Source of the DNA: Methylibium rhizosphaerae
Lineage (GTDB): Bacteria > Pseudomonadota > Gammaproteobacteria > Burkholderiales > Burkholderiaceae_C
Assembly: GCF_006386545.1 (NCBI RefSeq)
Contig: NZ_SWAR01000001.1
Span: 124,001-188,000, forward strand
Reading direction: 5' to 3'
Length of the DNA stretch: 64,000 nucleotides
The notes under the pieces are model-generated. The model saw only the letters and a program-made list of their open reading frames with translations. It did no database searches and was not told where the DNA came from. Made by a program: the position numbers and the translations under genes. Each line of letters starts with the position of its first letter. Position 1 is the first letter of the stretch. Below are positions 1 to 6,929 of the stretch, piece by piece.

Positions 1-243
1 CACCACATGCTTGAGCTCGGGCAGCTCCCGCAAGCGCTCTTCGAGAGGGCGCGCGACGAGCTGCTCCATGCGCTCGACCGGCAGGCCGGGGTTGGCGACG
101 AAGATCATCGCGTCGCGAATCGTCGTCGAAGGCTCCTCCTGCGACGGAAACTTCAGGAAGCTGAAGAGTCCGGCCACCAGCACCAGGGCGGCAACGAAGA
201 AGGTCAGGCGGCTCGAGCCGAGCGCGGATTCGGTGAGCCTCAC
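1..243 (-). CDS. RND efflux permease, N-terminal part (runs off left edge)
   Basis: From a GTG at 243 the minus strand encodes 81 residues and then leaves the window. The segment has a short cytoplasmic start, one strongly hydrophobic stretch (about residues 14-32) and then the beginning of a periplasmic porter domain with the PGLPVERMEQLV type of sequence seen in RND pumps of the hydrophobe/HAE class. The GTG overlaps the stop codon of the upstream adaptor gene (GTGA), so the two are translationally coupled. The protein would be the inner-membrane proton/drug antiporter of the tripartite pump whose adaptor and outer-membrane channel lie to the right. Substrate cannot be told from this fragment. 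Confidence 0.88.
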   Translation of the reverse strand, partial: MRLTESALGSSRLTFFVAALVLVAGLFSFLKFPSQEEPSTTIRDAMIFVANPGLPVERMEQLVARPLEERLRELPELKHVV

Positions 244-1343
244 GAACGGCCCCCGTTCAGCAGCGTCTGCGCTTCGTGCTTCACGGCACGCTGGCCTTCC
301 GTGAGGAAAGCGGTTCCGGCCACGACCACCTGATCGCCACTCGCCAGCCCCTCGGTGATCTGCACGCGGCCGTCGGGGAGCAACGCGTCGCCCAGCACGA
401 CGGTACGGCGAGAGAGCTGCTGCTTGTTCGTGTCGAGCACGAACACGCTGGCGCTGCGCCGGCCATCGCCTGCGTAAACCACGGCGGAGGCGGGTACCGA
501 GAGGGCAATCGCGCCGCGGCGGGGCAGCGCGACCGACACCACACCACCGCTGCGCAAGCCTTCCGCAGGCCCCTCCACGCGGAAGATGGCCTGCACCAGC
601 GAGCCGCTTTCACTGCGCGCCGACATGCGTTCCAGCTTCAGCGGCATGGGACGCTGCCCCTGGCTGGCGCTGGCGGCGTCGCCGGGCGACAGCCGGGCCG
701 CCACCGAGTCGGGCAGCATGGCCACCACCTCCAGCGCGCGGCCCGCTTCGATCTGCAGCACGGGTTGCCCGGCGCCGATGTCGCCGTGCGGCTGGGCCGA
801 ACGCGCGACGATCTCGCCGTCGAACGGCGCCGTGATGCGAGCCAGGGACAGGTCGCGGCGGGCGAGCGCCAGTGCCGCGTCGGCAGCCTGCAGCTGGCTC
901 ATGGCCTGGCGGTGTTGCACCTGCACCGACTCGAGCGCGGTGGCCGAGACGATGCGCTCCTTCGCGAGCGCTTCGTGCTGCTGCAACTGTGTGGCGCGCT
1001 CCGCGAGCGCGGCCACGGCGGCAGCATGATCGGCCTGCGCCTTCTCCAGCCGCCATTTCGCCGGCGCTTCTTCGAGACGGGCCAGAAGTTGTCCGGCCCG
1101 CACCCGGTCACCCACCTCGACGGCAATGGCGGCGATGCGCCCGGGCGTTTCGAAGCTGAGATCGGCGCGCTGGCGGGCGCGCAGCGTACCGACGAAGGAT
1201 TCGTGGGTGGCGACCGAGCCGGTCCCGACGACCTCGACCTTGACCGGGCGAGGGGCCTGGTCAGCAACAGTGGGCGGCTGTTCGCAACCGCCGAGGAGGG
1301 ACAGCAGCACGACGGCGGCAGCAAGAGCTTGGATGCGTGGCAT
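240..1343 (-). CDS. RND efflux periplasmic adaptor lipoprotein (MFP family)
   Basis: 367 residues. The N-terminus is a lipoprotein signal with lipobox LLGGC (Cys20), so the mature protein is probably lipid-anchored in the inner membrane and bridges pump and outer-membrane channel. The order fits the membrane fusion protein family: first half of the lipoyl/barrel-sandwich domain (about 50-95, DLSFETPGRI), an Ala/Gln-rich helical hairpin (about 95-165), the second barrel half with ITAPFDGEI, then beta-barrel and membrane-proximal domains. It lies 21 bp downstream of the TetR gene and overlaps the permease start by 4 nt, so the three form one operon. Substrate is not predictable; multidrug or organic solvent export is typical of the family. 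Confidence 0.92.
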   Translation of the reverse strand: MPRIQALAAAVVLLSLLGGCEQPPTVADQAPRPVKVEVVGTGSVATHESFVGTLRARQRADLSFETPGRIAAIAVEVGDRVRAGQLLARLEEAPAKWRLEKAQADHAAAVAALAERATQLQQHEALAKERIVSATALESVQVQHRQAMSQLQAADAALALARRDLSLARITAPFDGEIVARSAQPHGDIGAGQPVLQIEAGRALEVVAMLPDSVAARLSPGDAASASQGQRPMPLKLERMSARSESGSLVQAIFRVEGPAEGLRSGGVVSVALPRRGAIALSVPASAVVYAGDGRRSASVFVLDTNKQQLSRRTVVLGDALLPDGRVQITEGLASGDQVVVAGTAFLTEGQRAVKHEAQTLLNGGRS

Positions 1344-1364
1344 GGGAGTTCTTTCGGCGAAGGT

Positions 1365-1931
1365 TCAGGCCAGTTTGGCAATCAGTTCATGCAACGCATT
1401 GCGCATCGCCTCGCGCTGCCCTTTGGTGAACTGATGGAAGTCCAGCAGTTCGAGCAACGAGATGCCGTCCAGCGCGGCCGCAATGGCGAGCGCCAGGCCG
1501 GCTTCTGCGCCGCCTTCCGCAAGTTCGCCGTACGTCTCCTTGAACAGCTTGCGCACCGGCCCCAGGAGATGTGGGTGGGCAGAGGCCGCGGCCAGCAGGT
1601 TCGTCAGCAACTGCTTCTCGCTGCGTGACATGTCGAATGTCTCCTCGACGAGAGCCAACAACAGCGCGCTCTTTGCGGTGCCCCGCTTGGCTGCCTTGGC
1701 ACGCTGGCGCTGGTCGAGCTGCTCGATCATCCGCTCGACCAATGCGCCCAGCAGTTCGTCCTTCGTCTTGAAGTGATAGATCAGCCCACCCTTGGTCACG
1801 CCAGCGGCCGCAGCCACGGCATCCAGCGTGAGCTCCTGAACGCCAAGCCGCGTGATCAGGTCAGCCGCGGCGTCGAGCAGCTTCTCGCGTGAACTGCCGC
1901 GCGGCGAGGGGGGGTTGGGGGTTGCAGGCAT
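1365..1931 (-). CDS. TetR/AcrR-family repressor of the efflux locus
   Basis: 188 residues from the ATG at 1931, chosen because GGAGAG precedes it by a good distance; the reading frame stays open upstream as far as 2012 but that extension would cross the operator. The N-terminal helix-turn-helix is typical TetR (SREKLLDAAADLI, then AAAAGVTKGGLIYHFKTK), followed by an all-helical ligand-binding domain. It is the first gene of a minus-strand operon with the adaptor and permease, and it is divergent from the outer-membrane channel gene. The palindrome at 1953-1976 is its likely operator, so it should repress both arms and itself until a pump substrate binds. Confidence 0.93.
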   Translation of the reverse strand: MPATPNPPSPRGSSREKLLDAAADLITRLGVQELTLDAVAAAAGVTKGGLIYHFKTKDELLGALVERMIEQLDQRQRAKAAKRGTAKSALLLALVEETFDMSRSEKQLLTNLLAAASAHPHLLGPVRKLFKETYGELAEGGAEAGLALAIAAALDGISLLELLDFHQFTKGQREAMRNALHELIAKLA

Positions 1932-1947
1932 GTGACTCTCCGTGGCG

Positions 1948-1996
1948 TTGATACTGTACTGTACGCATAGTACAGTTCGAGGACACGATTGGTCAA
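1948..1996. promoter_or_regulatory. Divergent promoters of the efflux locus
   Basis: Plus strand: TTGATA (1948-1953), 17 nt, TACAGT (1971-1976), placed to transcribe the outer-membrane channel gene. Minus strand: TTGACC (1996-1991), 18 nt, TACTAT (1972-1967), placed to transcribe the repressor-adaptor-permease operon. Both sigma70-like promoters overlap the palindrome at 1953-1976, so one bound repressor could block both. Based on match to consensus only. Confidence 0.55.
1953..1976. promoter_or_regulatory. Probable TetR operator palindrome
   Basis: ACTGTAC (1958-1964) and its exact inverse GTACAGT (1970-1976) are separated by 5 nt. A second overlapping copy of the left half-site sits at 1953-1959. 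Size and symmetry are those of a TetR-family operator. It lies between the divergent repressor and channel genes and covers both predicted promoters. Confidence 0.75.
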
Positions 1997-2010
1997 TCCC
2001 GGGATCACAC

Positions 2011-3402
2011 ATGCCTCATCTCGAACCCATGGTCTTCGCGCGTACCGCCGCAACGGCGGCCGCCTTGTGCGCGGTGCTTGGTTGCGCGACGCCGCCCTTG
2101 CCTTCCGTTCCGTCAGTTGTCGCTCCTCATCATTGGAGCGTCGCGGCGCCGGTCGCCGGGGCGACCGCGTCGAGGCGAACCGCCACGTGGTGGCAGGACT
2201 TCGGCAGTACCGAACTTGACACGCTGGTCGACGCTGCGCTCGAGCACAACCCTGATCTGCGCGTTGTCGCGGCCCGTGTGGCGCAAGCCCGCGCGCTGAC
2301 CGACGGTGCGCACGCCGAACGCCTGCCACGACTCGATCTGGTGGCAAGTTCGCAGCGCGGTCGCGACTCGAGCCCGGACCCCAAGGCCACCAGCGCCTCC
2401 GTAGGCTTGCGTGCCGGCTGGGAACTCGATTTGTTTTCCGGCAAGGCACTCGCTGCGTCAGCGGCCGAGCGCGATGCGCAGAGTGCCGAGCTGATGCAAC
2501 AGGCCGCACGGGTCGCGTTGACCGCAGAGGTGGCGACAGCCTACTTCGACATCCAGGCGCTGCTACGGCGAGAAGCGGTGGCGCTCGAGGCCGTTGCGAC
2601 TCTGGAGCGGCAGATCGCGGTGGCACTCCGCCGTTTCGAAGCTGGCCATGTTGGTTCGCTCGACATCGACCGGCTTCAAAGCGAACTGAGGCAGGAAAGG
2701 AGCAGCGCGCAACAGCTGCAGGGTGCCTTGCAGGTGCGGCAGAGGCAACTCGCCGTGCTGCTGGGAATGACACAGATGCCGCCCTCCACCTCCTGGACAC
2801 GCTGGGACAGTGATGACATTGCCATGCCCGCCACCCTCTTGCCCGCCGATCTGCTGGAGCGCCGGCCCGACGTGCAACGCCATGTCCGGGCGCTGGACGC
2901 TGCGGCGGCTCGCGTAGGCGTGGCTAGAAGTGATCTCTATCCCCGCATCCAGCTGGACTGGGCCGGCCGCAAGGAGCGGCTGAGCGTCAATGGAGGTAGT
3001 GCCGGCACCACGATCGTGGTCGGCTACGGCGTGTCACTGTCGCTGCCGATCTTTGACGGGGGGCGCATCCGCGCCAACATCGCCATTCACGAGGCGCGTG
3101 CGCAGGAGGCCATGGCGGAATACGAGAAGGCGATGCTTGGAGCGCTGGCCGACGTGGAGATTGCCTTCGCACAACTGAGGGCAGCGCAAATCAGTGTGAG
3201 CGAACTCGAGCAGGCAGAAAAGGCAGGTGCGGACGCAGCTCGCAAGAGTGAGCGCTTGTTCGAAGCAGGCCTCAATGACCTGAACACCGTACTCGACGTG
3301 CGGCGAAACCTGCTGCGTACGCGAGATGCGTTGCTGCAGGCGCGCAGCGCGCGCTGGACTGCGGCAGTCGCCGTACACAGGGCGTTCGCTGGGGCGGTGT
3401 GA
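2011..3402 (+). CDS. Outer-membrane efflux lipoprotein (TolC/OprM/NodT type)
   Basis: 463 residues from the ATG at 2011; an ATG at 2029 is also possible. Lipobox VLGC at about residue 25 marks an acylated outer-membrane factor. The body shows the two-fold repeated helical arrangement of the family, with NPDLRVVAARVAQARA early, DLLERRPDVQ at the start of the second half, and SLPIFDGGRIRANI followed by long coiled helices. It is divergent from the TetR-adaptor-permease operon and shares its operator region. It should be the trimeric exit channel of this pump. About 460 residues is normal for the NodT subfamily. Confidence 0.92.
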   Translation: MPHLEPMVFARTAATAAALCAVLGCATPPLPSVPSVVAPHHWSVAAPVAGATASRRTATWWQDFGSTELDTLVDAALEHNPDLRVVAARVAQARALTDGAHAERLPRLDLVASSQRGRDSSPDPKATSASVGLRAGWELDLFSGKALAASAAERDAQSAELMQQAARVALTAEVATAYFDIQALLRREAVALEAVATLERQIAVALRRFEAGHVGSLDIDRLQSELRQERSSAQQLQGALQVRQRQLAVLLGMTQMPPSTSWTRWDSDDIAMPATLLPADLLERRPDVQRHVRALDAAAARVGVARSDLYPRIQLDWAGRKERLSVNGGSAGTTIVVGYGVSLSLPIFDGGRIRANIAIHEARAQEAMAEYEKAMLGALADVEIAFAQLRAAQISVSELEQAEKAGADAARKSERLFEAGLNDLNTVLDVRRNLLRTRDALLQARSARWTAAVAVHRAFAGAV

Positions 3403-3478
3403 TTGCTCATCGCAAGACGGATCGCAACCACCACCACGCCCACGCTCGCCGGCATGGCCTGGGGCGATGCCCCACCGT

Positions 3479-3721
3479 TCAGGCCGGCGCGCCGGCGCCG
3501 GGCTCGTCCGGACGCCGGGCGCGTGCGATCACGTGCATGGCGCCGTTGTCGTCCTCGAACATCTCACCCCCGCGGCTCAGCCGGAGCCGGTCGGCCGCCT
3601 GGCGCAGGCGCTGTGCAAGGTGGTCGACCAGGGGCTGCCCGCCATCCGCACCGCGCGGGCGTTGCAGCTTGAGCTGGGCCAGTGAGTCGAACCAGTAGGC
3701 CGGCCATGGCAGCAGCACCAT
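3479..3721 (-). CDS. Small hypothetical protein
   Basis: 80 residues, unrecognised. Support for a real gene is the start: GGGAGAA lies 9 nt before the ATG, and the 16 bases upstream are identical to those before the ORF at 5141. The protein starts MVLLPWPAYWFDSLAQLK, has an amphipathic Arg/Leu middle and a polar Ala/Gly/Pro tail; no signal peptide or membrane helix. It lies downstream of the ankyrin gene on the same strand, with about 30 bp between. MVLLPW also occurs inside type VI VgrG proteins, but that is too little to assign it. Function unknown. Confidence 0.4.
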   Translation of the reverse strand: MVLLPWPAYWFDSLAQLKLQRPRGADGGQPLVDHLAQRLRQAADRLRLSRGGEMFEDDNGAMHVIARARRPDEPGAGAPA

Positions 3722-3737
3722 ATTTGTTGTTCTCCCT
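3722..3737 (-). repeat. Duplicated 16-bp leader, copy 1
   Basis: On the minus strand the 16 bases AGGGAGAACAACAAAT stand directly before the ATG of the 80-residue ORF. The same 16 bases occur at 5140-5155 before another ORF in the same direction. The block carries the ribosome binding site, so two translation starts in this accessory stretch share one leader, probably through duplication. Confidence 0.6.
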
Positions 3738-3752
3738 TGAATCGCTGTCAGC

Positions 3753-4985
3753 CTATTGAGGCGGTGACAGCAGGCGGATGACTTCGTCGTGGCCTCTCAT
3801 TGCGGCGAGGCCCAACGCTGTGTCGCCAGCCTGCGTGGTGGCGTGCCGGTCGGCGCCTGCGTCGAGCAGCCACCGCACAGCCGCTGCATTGCCGGCGCGC
3901 GCGGCCATCATCAGCGGCGTGTGGCCGGTGGATGACCTGGCGTTGACGTGGCCGCCCCAGGCCAGGAGCTTGCGGCCCAGCTCGACTGCCCGTACAGGGT
4001 CACGCTCGGTGGCCAGCAGGACCATCAACGGCGTGGCAGCGACGAGCGTGTCGCCCACGTCGGGGTCCGCGCCGTGCGCGAGCAAGGGCTCGACCAGGGC
4101 ATGGCGTCCGACAGCGATGGCCGTCAGCAGCGGTGCATCGTCGTCTACGGACTTTGCCGCGACGTCAGCGCCCAGCGCGACCAAGCACAAGGCTACAGCG
4201 TCATCCACCGGTGCACCAAGCGCCAAGTTCAACGCGGTCACGTGCACAGTGGTGCCCTGCACCTCGATGGGAAGCACCAGGTTCGGGTCGAGCCCTGCGC
4301 GAATGGCCGCCGTCAGGCCGTCGACATTTCCCGTGGCTACCAACGCAGCCATCAACTCGGCACGGGCAGGCTCTTGCATGCCGGCGAACGCGGCAGGGGT
4401 CAGCCACGCTTGAAGCGCGCGGTTGTCCGCCTTCAGCGCGGCACGCTGGAGTGCGGGATGAAGAAGGCTCGCCTGGTGGCCAACGGTGTTGTCCATGCCG
4501 TGGTGGGTGGCCCCCCCTGCCTCCCGCAGATAAGCAGCGACGTCCTGCTGCCCCAGGCTCACGGCGAGGTCGAGCGGATGCTGCCCCTCGACGCGCAGGC
4601 CCGGCTTTGCCCCACCTCGGACCAGCGTCTTCACAACGGGCAGGCCGGCGCCGGTGGCGATGGCGTACAGCAGCGGGCTCGGAGCAGAACACCCGTCTGG
4701 CCCTTGCCCGCCAGGCAGCACGTGATTGGCGTCGATACCCCATTCCAGTAGCACCGCGACCGCGTCCGCCTTGCCTTCCGCAATGGCGATACGCATCAGC
4801 GCCGCACGGCCGCCGACGTTGATGTCCCGACGTGTCTTGGTCGACAGCGCCTGCCTCAGTTGCGCGGCCTGGCCGGATTTGATGAAGGCGGTGAGCTCCC
4901 GGTAGTCGGGCGGCTGCGCCTGAAGGAAGCTCGTCTGCCAGGCAAGGGCCAGAGCCAGCAAGGTCGAGCGACTGCGCCGCATCAT
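3753..4985 (-). CDS. Exported ankyrin-repeat protein
   Basis: 410 residues from the ATG at 4985, chosen because it gives a clean signal peptide (MMRRSRSTLLALALAWQTS, probable cleavage after LQA); the frame is open upstream to 5141 but that extension is polar and unlike a signal. The mature protein is a series of ankyrin repeats, clearest at the C-terminus (GHTPLMMAARAGNAAAVRWLLDAGAD, then GDTALGLAAMRGHDEVIRLL), with more degenerate ones from about residue 40. It is probably periplasmic and binds protein. Its ATG overlaps the stop of a vgrG-like relic (ATGA). Exported ankyrin proteins near vgrG or phospholipase genes often serve as immunity proteins to type VI effectors; here that is only a suggestion. 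Confidence 0.82.
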   Translation of the reverse strand: MMRRSRSTLLALALAWQTSFLQAQPPDYRELTAFIKSGQAAQLRQALSTKTRRDINVGGRAALMRIAIAEGKADAVAVLLEWGIDANHVLPGGQGPDGCSAPSPLLYAIATGAGLPVVKTLVRGGAKPGLRVEGQHPLDLAVSLGQQDVAAYLREAGGATHHGMDNTVGHQASLLHPALQRAALKADNRALQAWLTPAAFAGMQEPARAELMAALVATGNVDGLTAAIRAGLDPNLVLPIEVQGTTVHVTALNLALGAPVDDAVALCLVALGADVAAKSVDDDAPLLTAIAVGRHALVEPLLAHGADPDVGDTLVAATPLMVLLATERDPVRAVELGRKLLAWGGHVNARSSTGHTPLMMAARAGNAAAVRWLLDAGADRHATTQAGDTALGLAAMRGHDEVIRLLSPPQ

Positions 4986-5141
4986 CGCCCCTTGCCTGAG
5001 GCGAAGAACTTGACGATGGCCGAATCTCCGTTGGCCTTGGGGCCGTCCTTGTGAGGAAACTCCAGCACCAGCAGGCGGGCGTTCTGCGGCCCCGTCAGCA
5101 GGGGCTGTATCGCTGCGAGCAGCGTCGTTCAGGTTGGTCAT
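4982..5141 (-). pseudogene. Frameshifted relic resembling the VgrG N-terminus
   Basis: From the ATG at 5141, with GGGAGA in front, the frame begins MTNLNDAARSD. One base later, in the +1 frame, it continues IQPLLTGPQNARLLVLEFPH and reaches a stop at 4984-4982. NLNDAAR...GPQNARLL.L.FPH is how I remember Burkholderiales type VI spike proteins (VgrG) beginning, so this looks like a vgrG 5' end with a one-base frameshift and the rest deleted. The last 18 residues, up to FFASGKGR, do not match VgrG as I know it and may come from the deletion junction. The stop overlaps the ankyrin gene ATG. Confidence 0.5.
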
Positions 5142-5155
5142 TTGTTGTTCTCCCT
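5140..5155 (-). repeat. Duplicated 16-bp leader, copy 2
   Basis: Same 16 bases as 3722-3737, including GGGAGA as ribosome binding site, here directly before the ATG of the vgrG-like relic (overlapping it by its last two bases). Confidence 0.6.
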
Positions 5156-5180
5156 GGTTGTATTGGTTCAGTGAAGCCGC

Positions 5181-5642
5181 TCAGACTCTCATGGCTCGGC
5201 TCCTGAAGCTTGCAGCACGGGTTCGATGCATCATCGACGGGCCCCTCCGGACTGCCCCTTGGCATCGGCCGCATTGGCGGCGGCGCCCCTTCTTGATGAG
5301 GTCCTCGGCCATGAGGACGGGGAGCGCGTCGGCATAGGGACCGAAGCGGTCACGCTTCATCAGGTCCTTCAACGTCGACGCCATCCACTTCTCGACGCTG
5401 CCGGTGAACTTGCCGGTCGCGAGGCCCACACCGGCGCCGAGCAGGTTGCTGCCGGCCTTCAGGCCGAGGGCGGTCTCGCGCAATGGGCGGAACTGCGGGT
5501 ACTTCTTGGCGTCTTCGCGACGCCGAGCTTCGTCGTCAGCCCTTGTCGAGCCCGGGCGTACGGCTTCCATCTGGCCGGAGCCAGACGGCACGTCGGCGTA
5601 TTCGACGCGGCCGTCTTCTCGGACGACTCTGTAGAGACCCAT
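5181..5642 (-). CDS. Hypothetical protein, probably frameshifted near its C-terminus
   Basis: Open frame of 153 residues starting MGLYRVVREDGRVEYADVPS, with GGAAGG 14 nt upstream. The start has the beta-strand look of DUF4124-type domains (YRV.REDGRVEY.D), which is a weak resemblance. Residues about 55-85 contain a Gly-rich hydrophobic stretch (LLGAGVGLATG). After ..EDLIKKG the printed frame becomes Arg/Cys-rich nonsense, while the neighbouring frame reads GAAANAADAKGQSGGARR and stops at 5233-5231. A one-base change at the run of four G (top strand 5286-5289) would explain this. Unrecognised function; it lies just upstream of the vgrG-like relic on the same strand. Confidence 0.5.
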   Translation of the reverse strand: MGLYRVVREDGRVEYADVPSGSGQMEAVRPGSTRADDEARRREDAKKYPQFRPLRETALGLKAGSNLLGAGVGLATGKFTGSVEKWMASTLKDLMKRDRFGPYADALPVLMAEDLIKKGRRRQCGRCQGAVRRGPSMMHRTRAASFRSRAMRV

Positions 5643-5990
5643 GGCCGCTCAGCTTGCCTTCCGACGTGCGCCGGAGAAATGACAAGCGCCCATGACGCCC
5701 CGTCGTAGCAACGGGGCCGGTGAATCTTTGCTGACCATGGAACTCCCTGTGTCCCTGCGCTCTTTGGCGCAATTTGGAGCGCGAGTTTATCGGTCGCGTG
5801 ACAGAACCCGCATGGGGCCTCCCTCTCCGGAGGGAGCCGGAGTTGTTTCGCTTTGTTTGACCTGCCGGTGGCGCAAGAAGCTCGTCGTGGCTTGGTCAAA
5901 ACATGCGCTTCGCCTCTTGTACTCTCCGCACAAAGGACCACTCGAGCCCGACGCAGCCCTCAAAGGGCTTCACCGAGTTCAACCACATCC
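5643..5990. other. Intergenic, no gene seen
   Basis: 348 bp between divergent small genes. Short open frames on both strands have no recognisable start signals or protein-like composition. It must hold the promoters of the two flanking genes, but I cannot point to convincing -35/-10 pairs. Confidence 0.5.
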
Positions 5991-6251
5991 ATGGCGAAAG
6001 AAGAGAAGAAGGACTCCATCACCCACGACGGACTGAGGTATCGCACCAAGACCGCCGGCTCTCCGTTTGGGAGCGTCGGCCCTCACGTCAGCGCCACGAA
6101 ATCCTGCTACTTCTGCGGCAAGCATCGGCCCGTTTCATCGTTGCTATTTCGGCGTTTGCTCGGCAAGAGCCAGGCCGTTTGCGCCCCGTCCTGCAAGGAG
6201 CTTGAGGCACTACTGGACGGAAGCGGCAGCACCGAGTCGGCCGACGCATAG
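5991..6251 (+). CDS. Small Cys4 (zinc-ribbon-like) hypothetical protein
   Basis: 86 residues from the ATG at 5991; the upstream part of the open frame has no protein character. Residues 1-20 are charged (MAKEEKKDSITHDGLRYRTK). Cys39-x2-Cys42 and Cys64-x3-Cys68 are spaced 21 residues apart, an arrangement that suggests a structural zinc site of treble-clef or ribbon type. CYFCGK at the first knuckle is characteristic. No signal peptide, so probably cytoplasmic; nucleic acid or protein binding would be usual for such a fold. Not recognised as a named family. It stands alone on the plus strand. Confidence 0.6.
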   Translation: MAKEEKKDSITHDGLRYRTKTAGSPFGSVGPHVSATKSCYFCGKHRPVSSLLFRRLLGKSQAVCAPSCKELEALLDGSGSTESADA

Positions 6252-6281
6252 GCGGCCACGACGCGCCGGCGCCCGGCACTG

Positions 6282-6440
6282 CTGCGGCTTGCCGGCCAGC
6301 AGGGCTTCGCACGCGAACGTGGTGGATCCGTAGTTGACGACCGCATCTGCTGAGCGCAGCACTTCGCCCATGGGCACCGGGCGTTCCATCACATGCACGG
6401 CGAGGCCGAGATGCCCGCTCAGTTCGTCAAGCGGGGAGGT
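6282..6440 (-). pseudogene. Glycosyltransferase C-domain fragment
   Basis: The minus strand from 6440 reads TSPLDELSGHLGLAVHVMER, continues through a VPMGEVLRSADAVVNYG segment and STTFACEALLAGKPQ, and then loses the pattern at 6282. This resembles the nucleotide-sugar-binding C-terminal half of GT-B glycosyltransferases (MurG/UGT-like), where an acidic/Gly turn is followed by ..EALLAGKPQ. About 53 residues remain out of a usual 350-450, with no start or end, so it is a decayed remnant. Confidence 0.45.
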
Positions 6441-6929
6441 CGAACCTCCGGCCCGCGCCGAAGATGCCCGGCGAAGAAGCGCGCCACGACGTCTCGGCCC
6501 TTGAGATCGGCGGACTCGTACGCGCTGACAAACTTCGCCACGATCGCATCCTCGGAGGGTGAGTCGCAGGCGGGAGGTGTGGCTCGCCGCTCCCGTGCAA
6601 GCGGGTCACCCCGCTTGCAATTGCGCGTCGCAGTAGCAAAATTCCGCGCAGGGATTAGTCCTGCCCGACAACAACGACCTTGGAACGGCAGTTGACCGCT
6701 TGCTGCGCTGGAGACACCGCATGACGTCAACGGCTTGCGCCGACGAGTGGCATCACCATGGTGGCAGCGCTACGCACCCGACTGAGCCGCGCCGCGGCAC
6801 GCTGGCGGCGTTGCTCCTCCTCGCGGGCATGAGCACAGCGTCGTCGCGCCTTGCCAGCGCACCGCATCGCGGCCGACTCGGACGCGTCCAACTGCCGTTT
6901 CCAGGGTGATCCGGGATGGAGGTGGTGCC
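6441..6929. other. Non-coding or decayed stretch before the sensor operon
   Basis: No convincing intact gene. A minus-strand frame at 6419-6730 includes EDAIVAKFVSAYESADLKG, which faintly recalls SnoaL-type domains, but it is short and carries no other support. The promoter of the operon starting at 6930 should lie here; I see no clear consensus match. Confidence 0.4.

Noticed and set aside
3479-3721. Assignment of the 80-residue ORF as a VgrG fragment because of MVLLPW
   Set aside because: Six residues are too few; the remainder does not resemble VgrG.
6419-6730. Minus-strand frame with a faint SnoaL-like segment
   Set aside because: Fewer than 20 residues look protein-like, with no other support; not enough to call a pseudogene.
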